A DNA stretch of 64,000 bases from Chrysomallon squamiferum. Taxonomy: Eukaryota > Mollusca > Gastropoda > Neomphalida > Peltospiridae. The notes beneath the pieces are model-generated. The model saw nothing but the letters and a program-made list of their open reading frames with translations, was not told the origin of the DNA and did not search any database. Below are positions 1-28,399 of the stretch, one piece after another; the first letter of the stretch is position 1; each line of letters starts with the position of its first letter. The DNA lies in contig CM022674.1 of assembly GCA_012295275.1 (NCBI GenBank), forward strand, positions 7,213,436 to 7,277,435. The letters are read 5' to 3'. The translations under genes and the position numbers were made by a program.

Positions 1-167
1 CTAATCGATCGAATTTTTTCTTTGCTTAGTGAGTACATCTCACGTAAGGGACATAACTCTAATCGACCGGATTTTTACTTTGCTTACTGATTACATCTCA
101 AGTAAGGGACCTAACTCTAATCGATATAATTTTTTTCTTTGATTATATATATATATATACACAGACA

Positions 168-212
<45 letters not shown>

Positions 213-597
213 ACACAGAGAAAACATCTGGTACTCAATGGATGTACGATAGTAAAAGAAATAAAATTCAATTAATTAAAAATTGCCAGAAAATTTAAAA
301 ACAAATAAGTTTCAGAATATTCATAAATACAAAAACAAATAATAAATTCTGATATAAAAAACCGCTTTTATCAAGTGACACAATAAATTATTTTATTTAC
401 TGATTTTTTTATTCTAACAACAATAAGCAAAGTAGACAGGATAGAATAAATAAATAAGTAAACAAATAAAGAACAACTTTAAAACTTTAAAACGATCGAA
501 GACTCAGTGAGTACATCTCACCTAAGGGACCTAACTCTAATCGATATGATTTTTTCTTTGCTTAGTATATATATATATATATACAGACAGACAGACA

Positions 598-640
<43 letters not shown>

Positions 641-1183
641 TTACACAGAGAAAAACCTCTGGTACTGAATGCATGTACAATTGTAAAAGAAACAAAATTC
701 AATTAATTAAAAATTGCCAGAAAATTTAAAAACAAATAATTTTCAGAATATTGATAACATAGAAAAAGAAATAATAAATTCTGATATTAAAAAACTCGAT
801 TCTGTCAAATAACACAAGAAACTATTTTATTTACTGATTTTTTTTTTTATTATGACAACAGTAGCAAAGTAGACAGTAAAGAATAAATAAATAATTAAAC
901 AAATAAAGAACCACTTTGAAACTTTAAAACGATCGAAGCCTCAGTGAGTACATCTCACCTAAGGGACCTAACACTAATATATGTTCGTGAACACATATCA
1001 CTAAAGGGAGATCAGTCTAATCGATCGAATTTTTTCTTTGCTTAGTGAGTACATCTCACGTAAGGGACATAACTCTAATCGACCGAATTTTTACTTTGCT
1101 TACTGATTACATCACAAGTAAGGGACCTAACTCTAATCGATATAATTTTTTCTTTGATTAATATATATATATATACACAGACA

Positions 1184-1234
<51 letters not shown>

Positions 1235-1621
1235 ACACAGAGAAAACATCTGGTACTCAATGGATGTACGATAGTAAAAGAAATAAAATTCAATTAATTA
1301 AAAATTGCCAGAAAATTTAAAAACAAATAAGTTTCAGAATATTCATAAATACAAAAACAAATAATAAATTCTGATATAAAAAACCGCTTTTATCAAGTGA
1401 CACAATAAATTATTTTATTTACTGATTTTTTTATTCTAACAACAATAAGCAAAGTAGACAGGATAGAATAAATAAATAAGTAAACAAATAAAGAACAACT
1501 TTAAAACTTTAAAACGATCGAAGACTCAGTGAGTACATCTCACCTAAGGGACCTAACTCTAATCGATATGATTTTTTCTTTGCTTAGTATATATATATAT
1601 ATATATACAGACAGACAGACA

Positions 1622-1670
<49 letters not shown>

Positions 1671-2218
1671 TTACACAGAGAAAAACCTCTGGTACTGAAT
1701 GCATGTACAATTGTAAAAGAAACAAAATTCAATTAATTAAAAATTGCCAGAAAATTTAAAAACAAATAATTTTCAGAATATTGATAACATAGAAAAAGAA
1801 ATAATAAATTCTGATATTAAAAAACTCGATTCTGTCAAATAACACAAGAAACTATTTTATTTACTGATTTTTTTTTTATTATGACAACAGTAGCAAAGTA
1901 GACAGTAAAGAATAAATAAATAATTAAACAAATAAAGAACCACTTTGAAACTTTAAAACGATCGAAGCCTCAGTGAGTACATCTCACCTAAGGGACCTAA
2001 CACTAATATATGTTCGTGAACACATATCACTAAAGGGAGATCAGTCTAATCGATCGAATTTTTTCTTTGCTTAGTGAGTACATCTCACGTAAGGGACATA
2101 ACTCTAATCGACCGGATTTTTACTTTGCTTACTGATTACATCTCAAGTAAGGGACCTAACTCTAATCGATATAATTTTTTCTTTGATTAGTATATATATA
2201 TATACAGACAGACAGACA

Positions 2219-2259
<41 letters not shown>

Positions 2260-2639
2260 ACACAGAGAAAACATCTGGTACTCAATGGATGTACGATAGT
2301 AAAAGAAATAAAATTCAATTAATTAAAAATTGCCAGAAAATTTAAAAACAAATAAGTTTCAGAATATTCATAAATACAAAAACAAATAATAAATTCTGAT
2401 ATAAAAAACCGCTTTTATCAAGTGACACAATAAATTATTTTATTTACTGATTTTTTTATTCTAACAACAATAAGCAAAGTAGACAGGATAGAATAAATAA
2501 ATAAGTAAACAAATAAAGAACAACTTTAAAACTTTAAAACGATCGAAGACTCAGTGAGTACATCTCACCTAAGGGACCTAACTCTAATCGATATGATTTT
2601 TTCTTTGCTTAGTATATATATATATACACAGACAGACAG

Positions 2640-2691
<52 letters not shown>

Positions 2692-3237
2692 TTACACAGA
2701 GAAAAACCTCTGGTACTGAATGCATGTACAATTGTAAAAGAAACAAAATTCAATTAATTAAAAATTGCCAGAAAATTTAAAAACAAATAATTTTCAGAAT
2801 ATTGATAACATAGAAAAAGAAATAATAAATTCTGATATTAAAAAACTCGATTCTGTCAAATAACACAAGAAACTATTTTATTTACTGATTTTTTTTTTAT
2901 TATGACAACAGTAGCAAAGTAGACAGTAAAGAATAAATAAATAATTAAACAAATAAAGAACCACTTTGAAACTTTAAAACGATCGAAGCCTCAGTGAGTA
3001 CATCTCACCTAAGGGACCTAACACTAATATATGTTCGTGAACACATATCACTAAAGGGAGATCAGTCTAATCGATCGAATTTTTTCTTTGCTTAGTGAGT
3101 ACATCTCACGTAAGGGACATAACTCTAATCGACCGGATTTTTACTTTGCTTACTGATTACATCTCAAGTAAGGGACCTAACTCTAATCGATATAATTTTT
3201 TCTTTGATTAGCATATATATATATACACAGACAGACA

Positions 3238-3284
<47 letters not shown>

Positions 3285-3680
3285 ACACAGAGAAAACATC
3301 TGGTACTCAATGGATGTACGATAGTAAAAGAAATAAAATTCAATTAATTAAAAATTGCCAGAAAATTTAAAAACAAATAAGTTTCAGAATATTCATAAAT
3401 ACAAAAACAAATAATAAATTCTGATATAAAAAACCGCTTTTATCAAGTGACACAATAAATTATTTTATTTACTGATTTTTTTTTTATTCTAACAACAATA
3501 AGCAAAGTAGACAGGATAGAATAAATAAATAAGTAAGTAAACAAATAAAGAACAACTTTAAAACTTTAAAACGATCGAAGACTCAGTGAGTACATCTCAC
3601 CTAAGGGACCTAACTCTAATCGATATGATTTTTTCTTTGCTTAGTATATATATATATATATATATATACACAGACAGACA

Positions 3681-3731
<51 letters not shown>

Positions 3732-4270
3732 AAAAACCTCTGGTACTGAATGCATGTACAATTGTAAAAGAAACAAAATTCAATTAATTAAAAATTGCCA
3801 GAAAATTTAAAAACAAATAATTTTCAGAATATTGATAACATAGAAAAAGAAATAATAAATTCTGATATTAAAAAACTCGATTCTGTCAAATAACACAAGA
3901 AACTATTTTATTTACTGATTTTTTTTTTATTATGACAACAGTAAGCAAAGTAGACAGTAAAGAATAAATAAATAATTAAACAAATAAAGAACCACTTTGA
4001 AACTTTAAAACGATCGAAGCCTCAGTGAGTACATCTCACCTAAGGGACCTAACACTAATATATGTTCGTGAACACATATCACTAAAGGGAGATCAGTCTA
4101 ATCGATCGAATTTTTTCTTTGCTTAGTGAGTACATCTCACGTAAGGGACATAACTCTAATCGACCGGATTTTTACTTTGCTTACTGATTACATCTCAAGT
4201 AAGGGACCTAACTCTAATCGATATAATTTTTTCTTTGATTAGCATATATATATATACAGACAGACAGACA

Positions 4271-4309
<39 letters not shown>

Positions 4310-4839
4310 ACACAGAGAAAACATCTGGTACTCAATGGATGTACGATAGTAAAAGAAATAAAATTCAATTAATTAAAAATTGCCAGAAAATTTAAAAACA
4401 AATAAGTTTCAGAATATTCATAAATACAAAAACAAATAATAAATTCTGATATAAAAAACCGCTTTTATCAAGTGACACAATAAATTATTTTATTTACTGA
4501 TTTTTTTATTCTAACAACAATAAGCAAAGTAGACAGGATAGAATAAATAAATAAGTAAACAAATAAAGAACAACTTTAAAACTTTAAAACGATCGAAGCC
4601 TCAGTGAGAACATCTCACCTAAGGGACCTAACACTAATATATGTTCGTGAACACATATCACTAAAGGGAGATCAGTCTAATCGATCGAATTTTTTCTTTG
4701 CTTAGTGAGTACATCTCACGTAAGGGACATAACTCTAATCGACCGGATTTTTACTTTGGTTACTGATTACATCTCAAGTAAGGGACCTAACTCTAATCGA
4801 TATGCTTTTTTTTTTCCTTAGTATATATATATATACACA

Positions 4840-4886
<47 letters not shown>

Positions 4887-5305
4887 TTACACAGAGAAAA
4901 ACCTCTGGTACTGAATGCATGTACAATTGTAAAAGAAACAAAATTCAATTAATTAAAAATTGCCAGAAAATTTAAAAACAAATAATTTTCAGAATATTGA
5001 TAACATAGAAAAAGAAATAATAAATTCTGATATTAAAAAACTCGATTCTGTCAAATAACACAAGAAACTATTTTATTTACTGATTTTTTTTTTTTTTTTA
5101 TTATGACAACAGTAGCAAAGTAGACAGTAAAGAATAAATAAATAATTAAACAAATAAAGAACCACTTTGAAACTTTAAAACGATCGAAGCCTCAGTGAGT
5201 ACATCTCACCTAAGGGACCTAACACTAATATATGTTCGTGAACACATATCACTAAAGGGAGATCAGTCTAATCGATCGAATTTTTTCTTTGCTTAGTGAT
5301 TACAT
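1..5305. repeat. Higher-order satellite array, ~1.03-kb dimers
   Basis: Four direct copies of a ~1.03-kb dimer (boundaries near 1018, 2048, 3068 and 4095) are followed by two shorter ~0.58-kb hybrid units. Each dimer has an A half (CA tract, then ACATCTGGTACTCAATGG) and a B half (CA tract, then ACCTCTGGTACTGAATGC). Both halves carry TATATA, then CAGA, then a long CA tract, and a shared ~290-nt AT-rich tail. The short units look like A/B recombinants that lost one half, because an A tail runs straight into a B-type junction near 4597. Every half contains several copies of the near-palindrome GTGAGTACATCTCAC. The reading frames here are CA-repeat artefacts; there is no protein-coding evidence. 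Confidence 0.9.
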
Positions 5306-5309
5306 CTCA

Positions 5310-5365
<56 letters not shown>

Positions 5366-5743
5366 CTGTCTGTCTGTGTATATATATATACTAAGCAAAG
5401 AAAAAACCATATTGATTAGAGTTAGGTCCCTTAGGTGAGATGTACTCACTGAGTCTTCGATCGTTTTAAAGTTTTAAAGTTGTTCTTTATTTGTTTACTT
5501 ATTTATTTATTCTATCCTGTCTACTTTGCTTATTGTTGTTAGAATAAAAAAATCAGTAAATAAAATAATTTATTGTGTCACTTGATAAAAGCGGTTTTTT
5601 ATATCAGAATTTATTATTTGTTTTTGTATTTATGAATATTCTGAAACTTATTTGTTTTTAAATTTTCTGGCAATTTTTAATTAATTGAATTTTATTTCTT
5701 TTACTATTGTATATCCATTGAGTTCCAGAGGTTTTCTCTGTGT

Positions 5744-5777
<34 letters not shown>

Positions 5778-6300
5778 TTCTGTCTGTCTGTCTGTCTGTG
5801 TATATATATATATGCTAATCAAAGAAAAAATTATATCGATTAGAGTTAGGTCCCTTACTTGAGATGTAATCAGTAAGCAAAGTAAAAATCCGGTCGATTA
5901 GAGTTATGTCCCTTACGTGAGATGTACTCACTAAGCAAAGAAAAAATTCGATCGATTACACTCATCTCCCTTTAGTGATATGTGTTCGGGAACAATTAGA
6001 GTTAGGTCCCTTAGGTGTGATGTATTCACTAAGCCTTCTGTCGTTTTAAAGTGTAAAAGTTGTTTATTATTTTTTTACTTATTTATTTCTTCTATCCTTT
6101 CTACTTTGCTTATTGTTGTTATAATATAAAAAAAATCAGTAAATAAAATAATGTGTTGTGTCACTTGATAAAAGCTGTTTTTTGTATCAGAATTTATTAT
6201 TTCTTTTTGTATTTATTAATATTCTGAAATTTATTTCTTTTTAAATTTTCTGGCAATTTTTTGATTAATTGAATTTTGTTTCTTTTACAGTTGTATATGC
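5306..6300. repeat. Inverted copy of the satellite unit
   Basis: At about 5311 the forward unit breaks off and a GT tract begins. From there the B-half and A-half sequences reappear in reverse complement: CTAAGCAAAG, then TTAGAGTTAGGTCCCTTAG, then the AT-rich tail, a second GT tract and the A head. Two opposed arrays therefore meet inside the dinucleotide tract. The last part (5990-6300) is a more diverged unit. Confidence 0.85.
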
Positions 6301-6334
6301 ATTCAGTACCACATGTTTTTCACTCGCCTGGAGA

Positions 6335-6630
6335 TGTTCACATATATATTTGAAGTTTCCGCCATTGTGTGATAGATTTTCACCGATATATTTAGAATTA
6401 CAGCCTTTGTGTGAGAGATGTTGACTTATATGTTTAGAGTTACAGCCCTTGTGTGAGAAATGTTTACTGAGATATTTAGAATTACCGCCCTTGTGTGAAA
6501 GCTGTTCAACGATATATTTAGAGTTACCTCCCTTAAGTGAGATATGTTCACTGAGAGATGTTCGCGCTTGCTCATCAGCCAAAACTCGCTTCGAACGAGT
6601 TTAGAACGTATATAACCAGTTATAAATAAA
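6335..6630. repeat. ~42-bp minisatellite, block 1, with unique flank
   Basis: About five diverged copies of a ~42-bp unit of the form TTTAGAGTTACCGCCCTTGT followed by GTGAGAGATGTTCACTGATA. They end in a flank (6555-6620) containing CATCAGCCAAAACTCG and TTCGAACGAGTTTA. The unit aligns with the TTAGAGTTAGGTCCCTTAGG/TGAGATGTACTCACT segment of the large satellite, so it appears to be a shorter-period relative. On the - strand the unit reads as a 14-residue repeat with SHKGGNSKYI, but nothing else supports a gene. Confidence 0.7.
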
Positions 6631-6777
6631 TAAAATAATAATTTCAGCAGCAAATAAAGATAGAAAAATGTTAGTCAGAGCAATGTTTATGTAAAGAAAA
6701 CCCTACGGATGAACCGACAGCAGTTCAAATTAAAAGGAATGGTTAAAATATTAATATACATATTGTATTTAACAACA

Positions 6778-6798
6778 TTTTATTATTATTATTATTAT

Positions 6799-6843
<45 letters not shown>

Positions 6844-7043
6844 AAGTAGTAATATAATAATTTGTAATTTTAAAATTAATCTTTTAAGCTGAGGAATTTT
6901 ATTGATGATTAATTTTTTATTGTTTTTGTTGTTGTTGTTGTCGTCGTTGTTGTTGCTCTTCTTATTGATGCTGTTAATATTATCGTTTTTTATTTTCTTC
7001 TTATTATTATTATAATTGTTATTATTATTATTATTATTATTAT

Positions 7044-7075
<32 letters not shown>

Positions 7076-7115
7076 CAGTAGTAGTTATAGTAGCAGTAGT
7101 AGATAGATAGCAAGA
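6778..7115. repeat. TTA/TAG trinucleotide tracts
   Basis: Low-complexity ATT, TAG and GTT trinucleotide runs. The polyasparagine or polyleucine frames read through here are artefacts of these runs. Confidence 0.9.
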
Positions 7116-7469
7116 GCAATAAAAAAAGTATTAATAACGTATCTAAAAATAAAAATAGGAGGGAAAATGTAAATTATATTATACAGTCCGGTTATTTGAC
7201 TCGTTCTCAAACTTTCTGAAGTCGGGGCACACTTGAAGCCTTACAAAAAATTGCGGGCACACTACACACAAAATTCTAAGAAATAAAATACAAAATGTAA
7301 AAAACAACAAAAAAAAATAGAGAGATAACTGAAAGAAGGATATTGCGGCTGAATCGGTTGCGGAGCAGGCTGCTGAGGTTGTCTATCCTCATTGTCTACA
7401 TCTATGTCAGATTCTTCGTCATTTCGCGTATAAACGGTCCTCGCCTGGAATCTCTACCGTTTATTTTTC

Positions 7470-7690
7470 TTCTGTGAGAGATGTTCACTGATATATTTAG
7501 AGTTACCGCCCTTGTGTGAGATGTTCACTGATATATTTAGAGATACCGCCCTTGTGTGAGAGATGTTCACTGATATATTTAGAGTTACCGCCCTTGAGTG
7601 AGATATGTTCTCTGAGGGACGTTGGCGCTTGTTCATCAGCCAAAACTCGTTTCGAACGAGTTTACAACGTGTATAAAATCTTCTTCAGTG
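7470..7690. repeat. ~42-bp minisatellite, block 2
   Basis: A second block with about three copies of the 42-bp unit (GTTACCGCCCTTGTGTGAGA), followed by the same flank as block 1 (CATCAGCCAAAACTCG, TTCGAACGAGTTTA). Block plus flank is thus a duplicated module of a dispersed repeat family. Confidence 0.7.
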
Positions 7691-7699
7691 CGACGGGCT

Positions 7700-8406
7700 A
7701 TTTCTTACTGGATATCTTTCCGCTCTTAACATAACACAAATATCTACGTAGATCCTAGAATTTCGTGGGTCACACCTAAGCATGTCTCCCTTTGATGACC
7801 ATTGTGTTATTTGCATGGCTTAGTTAATTTTGTAATAGTTTTATCCTCGTTATCATCATCAAAATCACTAACACTAATAATAAATTAACCATCAATAAAA
7901 TTCATCAGCTTAGCAGAGCTTGCGTATGGTAATTATAAAAGAACAAATTAATTTTTTTGAGGGAAACTATTTTTACAGTTAATAAGTATTACTTTTATAA
8001 TATTTCTAAAGCTGTGACTGGCATACATGGGTAGATGTATGACAATATCGGCTTTCTGCTAACTGGAAAGAATAGTATGTGAAGTAATGGCAATGAATTT
8101 TTTCTTTATTACAGGTTCCGGACCAATTATCCGGTGTCCGGAAATCCGGAAAGACCAGAAAACCGTAATAATAATTGGTCCGGTAGCTGTATTATTTTCT
8201 GACACACATACTAACTGGAAAATTAAGAAATGGTAATGACGATAATATTATTATAGGCAACTGAAACAATCCAGTTATAACCGGTTTGCGAATTCACGAT
8301 TTTTCTCATGTTTTTAGCCATGGTGAAATCCGGGTATGAATTAACACGATAATGAGGACTATATTTTTGGAACAGAATAGTTTTCTCTCTTTTTAATGTC
8401 AATAAT

Positions 8407-8459
<53 letters not shown>

Positions 8460-10045
8460 CAACAACATATTTTTAAAATTAATTAATATTTATTATTTAT
8501 TTTTTTATTTATTTTTAAAAAGCTATTAATTAACAAGCAAGCAACAAGTAGAATCCAAAAATAAGTTACTAAGGATATTTCAAGTCTAAGCTACGTCCAT
8601 ACATAGTATACTAACAGCAAGAAGGTGCATACATATACACATAATGAAAATGCACGCAATTGCACATATACGCGAACATGCAAACACGTACTATATATAT
8701 ATAAAGTTAGTCTGAACTGAGTTTGAAATAAGTCGTTTTTTATAACATTCTCTGTATTTAGCATTTTTTAAAACTTTAATCATTTAATAACGTAGAAAGT
8801 GATAAATAAAAATCTTAAAAACCTTACGTATCTAAAAACATTTTCATTATGCAGCACTTACCAAAACAAAATAAAAATAAATACATTTTTATTTTTTTAA
8901 ATCGGAATTATCTGACTAAAGTCGTTACGATTTAAATATTCTTTTGTACTGCAAAAAGTTGGTAACCTTTTTGGTTCAGTGTGAACATGTCTTAAAGCAT
9001 GTAGAAACTATTGTATTCGGCGAGTACGTATTTAATACGGACCGTTTCGTTGAGGCAGGTCACATTAATAATAATGTATTGACCTTCCTGCGGCAAATCG
9101 CCGGTAGCAAATTTAACATTAACAAAAGGTTGACAATGACAACGGTGTAATTTATGTGTCCATTCATTACCCACGGGACACTGGTCACTCTGTTATGATA
9201 TTTACATCTGGCTGCTTATACTAACGTAATGACAGAAATGGATGTGTCTGTGTGCAATGTGTCTGTGTGCAGTGTGTCTGTGTTTGTAATGTGTAAGTGT
9301 AATGTGTCAGTGTGTATACCTCTCCTGTTTATTTCATGCATAATCTGCAAACAGAGATTACTCTGCTCTTTATTTCATGCATAATGTGTGAACCCCACCA
9401 CAGTTCCTTGCATTTCAATAATTCCCTGAATATATTTATATATAGGTAGGTAGATGTACATATGCACAGATACATATATACACGTATATATACTTACATA
9501 TCCTCATGCACTCGCACATGCACAGAAAAAGAAACAAAAATCACACATTTACACACACACATACATATTCAAAAATGTACACAATTACATAAACACAAAT
9601 ACTGACAAACAGACAAATACATATCTCATTTTTTAAGATGTTGGTTTTTTATAATATTACTAGCCAAACATAATATACTGCTCTTTTCTTCTTTTTCTTC
9701 TTTTTTCACAAAATTTATCAACGAACGAACAACTGAATAAATAAATGACATATCAAAACATTATTTTTCAAAAATTCTAATTTTTAAACTTGATAAGCAC
9801 GAACTATTTTTTTGTCCCTTTCCAGCTCGACTTAACGAAGTGTGATTGCGCTGTGTACGAGTATAAATACGCTTCCACCAAACCTTCAGATTACAATGTA
9901 CGTAATTAGATTTGTAAAGAGAAATAAGAAATGACTAGATGAGGCGGAAAGTATCTCACTAAGTAGTAAAATAATTATCTGTCTCCGGAAATCAATAACC
10001 ATTTGTTACTTACATGTTATATTACAAAGCCTGATGTAATTAAAA
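7700..10045. other. No gene recognised; AT-rich spacer
   Basis: I see no supportable exon here. The stretch contains an inverted repeat at 8118-8183, an AAT microsatellite at about 8409-8456, and TGTGTCTGTG-type repeats at 9240-9320. A relatively unbiased stretch at 8940-9180 is open for 60-68 codons on both strands, but I recognise no domain. It could be a degraded repeat fragment. Confidence 0.6.
8118..8183. repeat. Perfect 13-bp inverted repeat (hairpin)
   Basis: CCGGACCAATTAT at 8118-8130 and its exact reverse complement at 8171-8183 are separated by 40 nt that contain further TCCGG words. This could form a stem-loop or be the end of a small repeat element. No function is assigned. Confidence 0.7.
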
Positions 10046-10048
10046 AAA

Positions 10049-10142
10049 AATTATAGTATATAATACACTAATTACGAGAATATTAATACTGTATGACTAG
10101 GATATTAAATTAAAAATACACAATAAAGTAATTACTAATATA

Positions 10143-10197
<55 letters not shown>

Positions 10198-10290
10198 ATA
10201 TATGTTATTACTTTATTGTGTATTTTTAATTTAATATCCTAGTCATACAGTATTAATATTCTCGTAATTAGTGTAATATATACTATAATT
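10049..10290. repeat. Foldback element with ~84-bp arms
   Basis: The left arm 10049-10132 and right arm 10207-10290 are reverse complements with about one mismatched site. They are separated by a ~74-nt TATA-rich loop. The arms contain words such as CTAATTACGAGAATATTAA and TGACTAGGATATTAAATT. The size and symmetry resemble a foldback MITE, but I cannot define target-site duplications with confidence. Confidence 0.85.
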
Positions 10291-10352
10291 TATATATATA
10301 CACACACACACACATACACACATACATACATACATATACACACACACACACT

Positions 10353-10383
<31 letters not shown>

Positions 10384-10425
10384 TGAATCAAATGAAATAA
10401 AAATAACAGTAATAAACCTACATAC

Positions 10426-10479
<54 letters not shown>

Positions 10480-10580
10480 AATAAAATAAAATAAAATAAA
10501 ATAAAATAAAATAAAATAAAAATAGATCTGTAGGGGAGAAAAGTGAACGCACTCGGTGCACTCTCCCCCCCCCCCACTAA
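10291..10580. repeat. Compound microsatellites (CA, TA, AAT, AAATA, C-run)
   Basis: Simple-sequence tracts in succession: CA/TACA, TA, a long AAT run at about 10427-10470, AAATA repeats to about 10520, and a C run at about 10564. They lie just upstream of the less repetitive sequence that precedes SLC12A9 exon 1a. Confidence 0.9.
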
Positions 10581-10639
10581 GGATCAGAGTACGTCTGCCC
10601 CTAGCTACTAGTGGCAGACAGTCGATCAAACATTTCATT

Positions 10640-10963
10640 GTGGATCTTTTGTCTTGATTCTGTCAAACCTTTTATATCTATCAATTCCCGTCACCTGTTC
10701 CGTGCGTCACGCCTCAGCTGTTACTTCATGTCTGTTTCATACACGAGTGATTTTCTTCTCAGTGTTGCAGACGATAACATGTAAACTAGCGGCACATTCG
10801 CAGTATTACTCTCTGCGCATCGTTACATACCACCTGTATGATTCAGCGGTGCAATACCGATCAGTATGCTACTGAACTGCTGCAGGTTTTGTTCTTCTTG
10901 CGGACTATTTTAGAGCGAGAAAGGAAATAACATTTAAAAGAAAGAAAAACGAAAAACGAAAGC
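10640..10963 (+). promoter_or_regulatory. SLC12A9: Putative promoter/5'UTR of SLC12A9 exon 1a
   Basis: Composition changes here to a more balanced, CpG-containing sequence with CACCTG, GTGCGTCACG and CAGCTG words, ending in an A-rich leader before the ATG at 10964. I see no convincing TATA box at a fixed distance. The call rests on position and composition only. Confidence 0.3.
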
Positions 10964-26246
<15,283 letters not shown>

Positions 26247-26640
26247 AGTTGCAATGTGAGTTAGAAAGATTTAAGTTTTTCTTTCTCTGACATTTTTTTT
26301 TTTTTTTTCAAGGTTATTATTTTGTTGTTCTTATCTTGTAAAGTCAGCTGCAATTCGATATTGGTTTTCTTTTGTCATTAAGGTATATTAAGAAAAAATG
26401 ATTTTCTTGATATCGTTATTTGTCTTTCTTATTAGAGCATGGATTACATCAGGTAACATTTAAACTTCCAAATAGTAGTTTGAGTCCAATATTGATCTGT
26501 TTTGAAAAGAAATGATTTTCTTCTTTTGATTTTTTTTTAATTTTCTTTTTCAAATTATAGAAGAAGATTTATTTTTCTGATTTATGAAAAATAACTTGTT
26601 TTCTCTTTGTATTTAATATATATATATGGAATAAAATTAC
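26247..26640 (+). terminator. SLC12A9: SLC12A9 3'UTR with candidate poly(A) signal
   Basis: T-rich sequence after the stop. The first clear AATAAA is at 26630-26635, which would give a 3'UTR of about 400 nt. Later AATAAA words exist, so the true end is uncertain. Confidence 0.45.
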
Positions 26641-27098
26641 ATCTTTTCCAAACATGTAATGATTATTTACTGAAATATAGATAAATAAATTATGTTTCCA
26701 TGCTTCCTGTTGAACAAAACTGTGAATAATATTTTAAAGAAAATTCATTGCGTTTTGAACTGTTTTTGAAAATAATGAGAAACATGGATTATATTTTCTT
26801 AACTTCTTTTCTATCCTTTAGTAAAAACATTTTATTTGTTTTTCTTGTTAAATGGAAGCTATTACTAATATGTTTTGGAAATCGTTTTTAACTTTGATAT
26901 GAATGTAGCATTTTATATTTTTCTACCTTAAGCATCTATTTGATCAAAATATTTGATACTTTTCCAAACAATATTTCAAAGATTTGATTTTTGGTTTAGA
27001 AAAACGCATAAAAAAAATGTTTCATTATAGATCCTAACTTTGATAATTTTATAATATTTAACTTACTTTTTTTTAAACTTTTTTTTATTAATCATAAA

Positions 27099-27132
<34 letters not shown>

Positions 27133-27710
27133 TTAAAATTTCATTATTTATTTATTTTATTTCATTTATAGACACACTAACATACACACACATACACACA
27201 CACACATATATATTATTATTATAGCAAAAAGATTGGCACCACAAAATTAAATATGCCATAATAATAATAATTTAATTTTTAATTCCTTGTGAATTAGTAC
27301 TATAAAATACATTTAATATATTCATATTTAAACATTGTGGAAATCTGGATACAGTAATCAAAATGTGTGTTATTCTAATGTTACATAAATAAGTTTTCTC
27401 ACAGAGGCATATGTAACTACTTGTTGAAATATTAAGTTGTATCTCTATGGTGATATGAAAACACAATTCCAATATAAATGTGAGTTTGTGTGTCTGTAAG
27501 TGAGTGTGTGAGTGTGTGTTGTGTACATATGTGTATGTATTTATCTATCTATCTATCTATCTATATAGCTTTATATATGTGCATACACACAAATTGCTTT
27601 GTTAATTGTAGCATATTTTTTCTACTAATAAAGTTTGACAGAATAACAAACATAAAAATTATTATAAAGCATGAACACAGTTTATTATGATTTCATTTAC
27701 TCCATAAAAA

Positions 27711-27746
<36 letters not shown>

Positions 27747-28399
27747 TCATTGAAAGATGAAATGACAGTTTTATTAGTTTTTATTTATTTATTTTTATTG
27801 TTATTATTATTATTATTATTCTCTTCTGTGTATGAAATGGCATCAAAATTCAATGAGAAATAGTCATCATTCATGGCCTGCCACGTTTTTATTTTTTTGT
27901 CTAACTTTATTATTGGCAAAGGTTGTTTGTTACTAACAAGTAAAACTTGTAATTCTGTATGAGTTTAACATCTCACCAAAGTTACACATAATTTGTTACT
28001 GTGTTTGTATTTATTTCTTGCATGCTGTCTGTGTCATTTAACATGAGTGCTGGTCTGTTATTTGTTTTTAATGAATGTTTCCATTTGCAAGCACTTAAAT
28101 TTGTTACCATGTAAAATCTAATATAATGAAAACTGTGAAATGTGTTTAGAAAGTTAATGTATATAAAGCTAGCTGTAAGTGTGTTTGTCTATCTGTATCT
28201 TGTGTGTATGCATATGTGTGTGTACAAATAAATATATATATCAATAGATGATACACGACACACATATGTATATGTGGTTTTTTTAGTATATTTGTATATA
28301 TTGTGGTCTCTTAGAAATACATGCAGCTGTTAATAAACATGACAATGTTAAAAAGAAATCAATGAATACAGCTTAAATTTGTGTAATATATATATGTGT

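Noticed and set aside
1075-3810. Several 60-76 codon frames with poly-TH or poly-CV runs
   Set aside because: They arise from CA/GT tracts in the satellite, recur in each unit and have no start or splice support.
6265-6582. 105-codon - strand frame with 14-residue repeats resembling a small repeat protein
   Set aside because: It is the translation of a 42-bp minisatellite that extends into the satellite tail. Units differ in length, and the second block breaks the frame.
8944-9174. 60-68 codon frames on both strands in balanced sequence
   Set aside because: No recognisable domain, start context or splice structure. It may be a degraded repeat; kept only as a note in the spacer entry.
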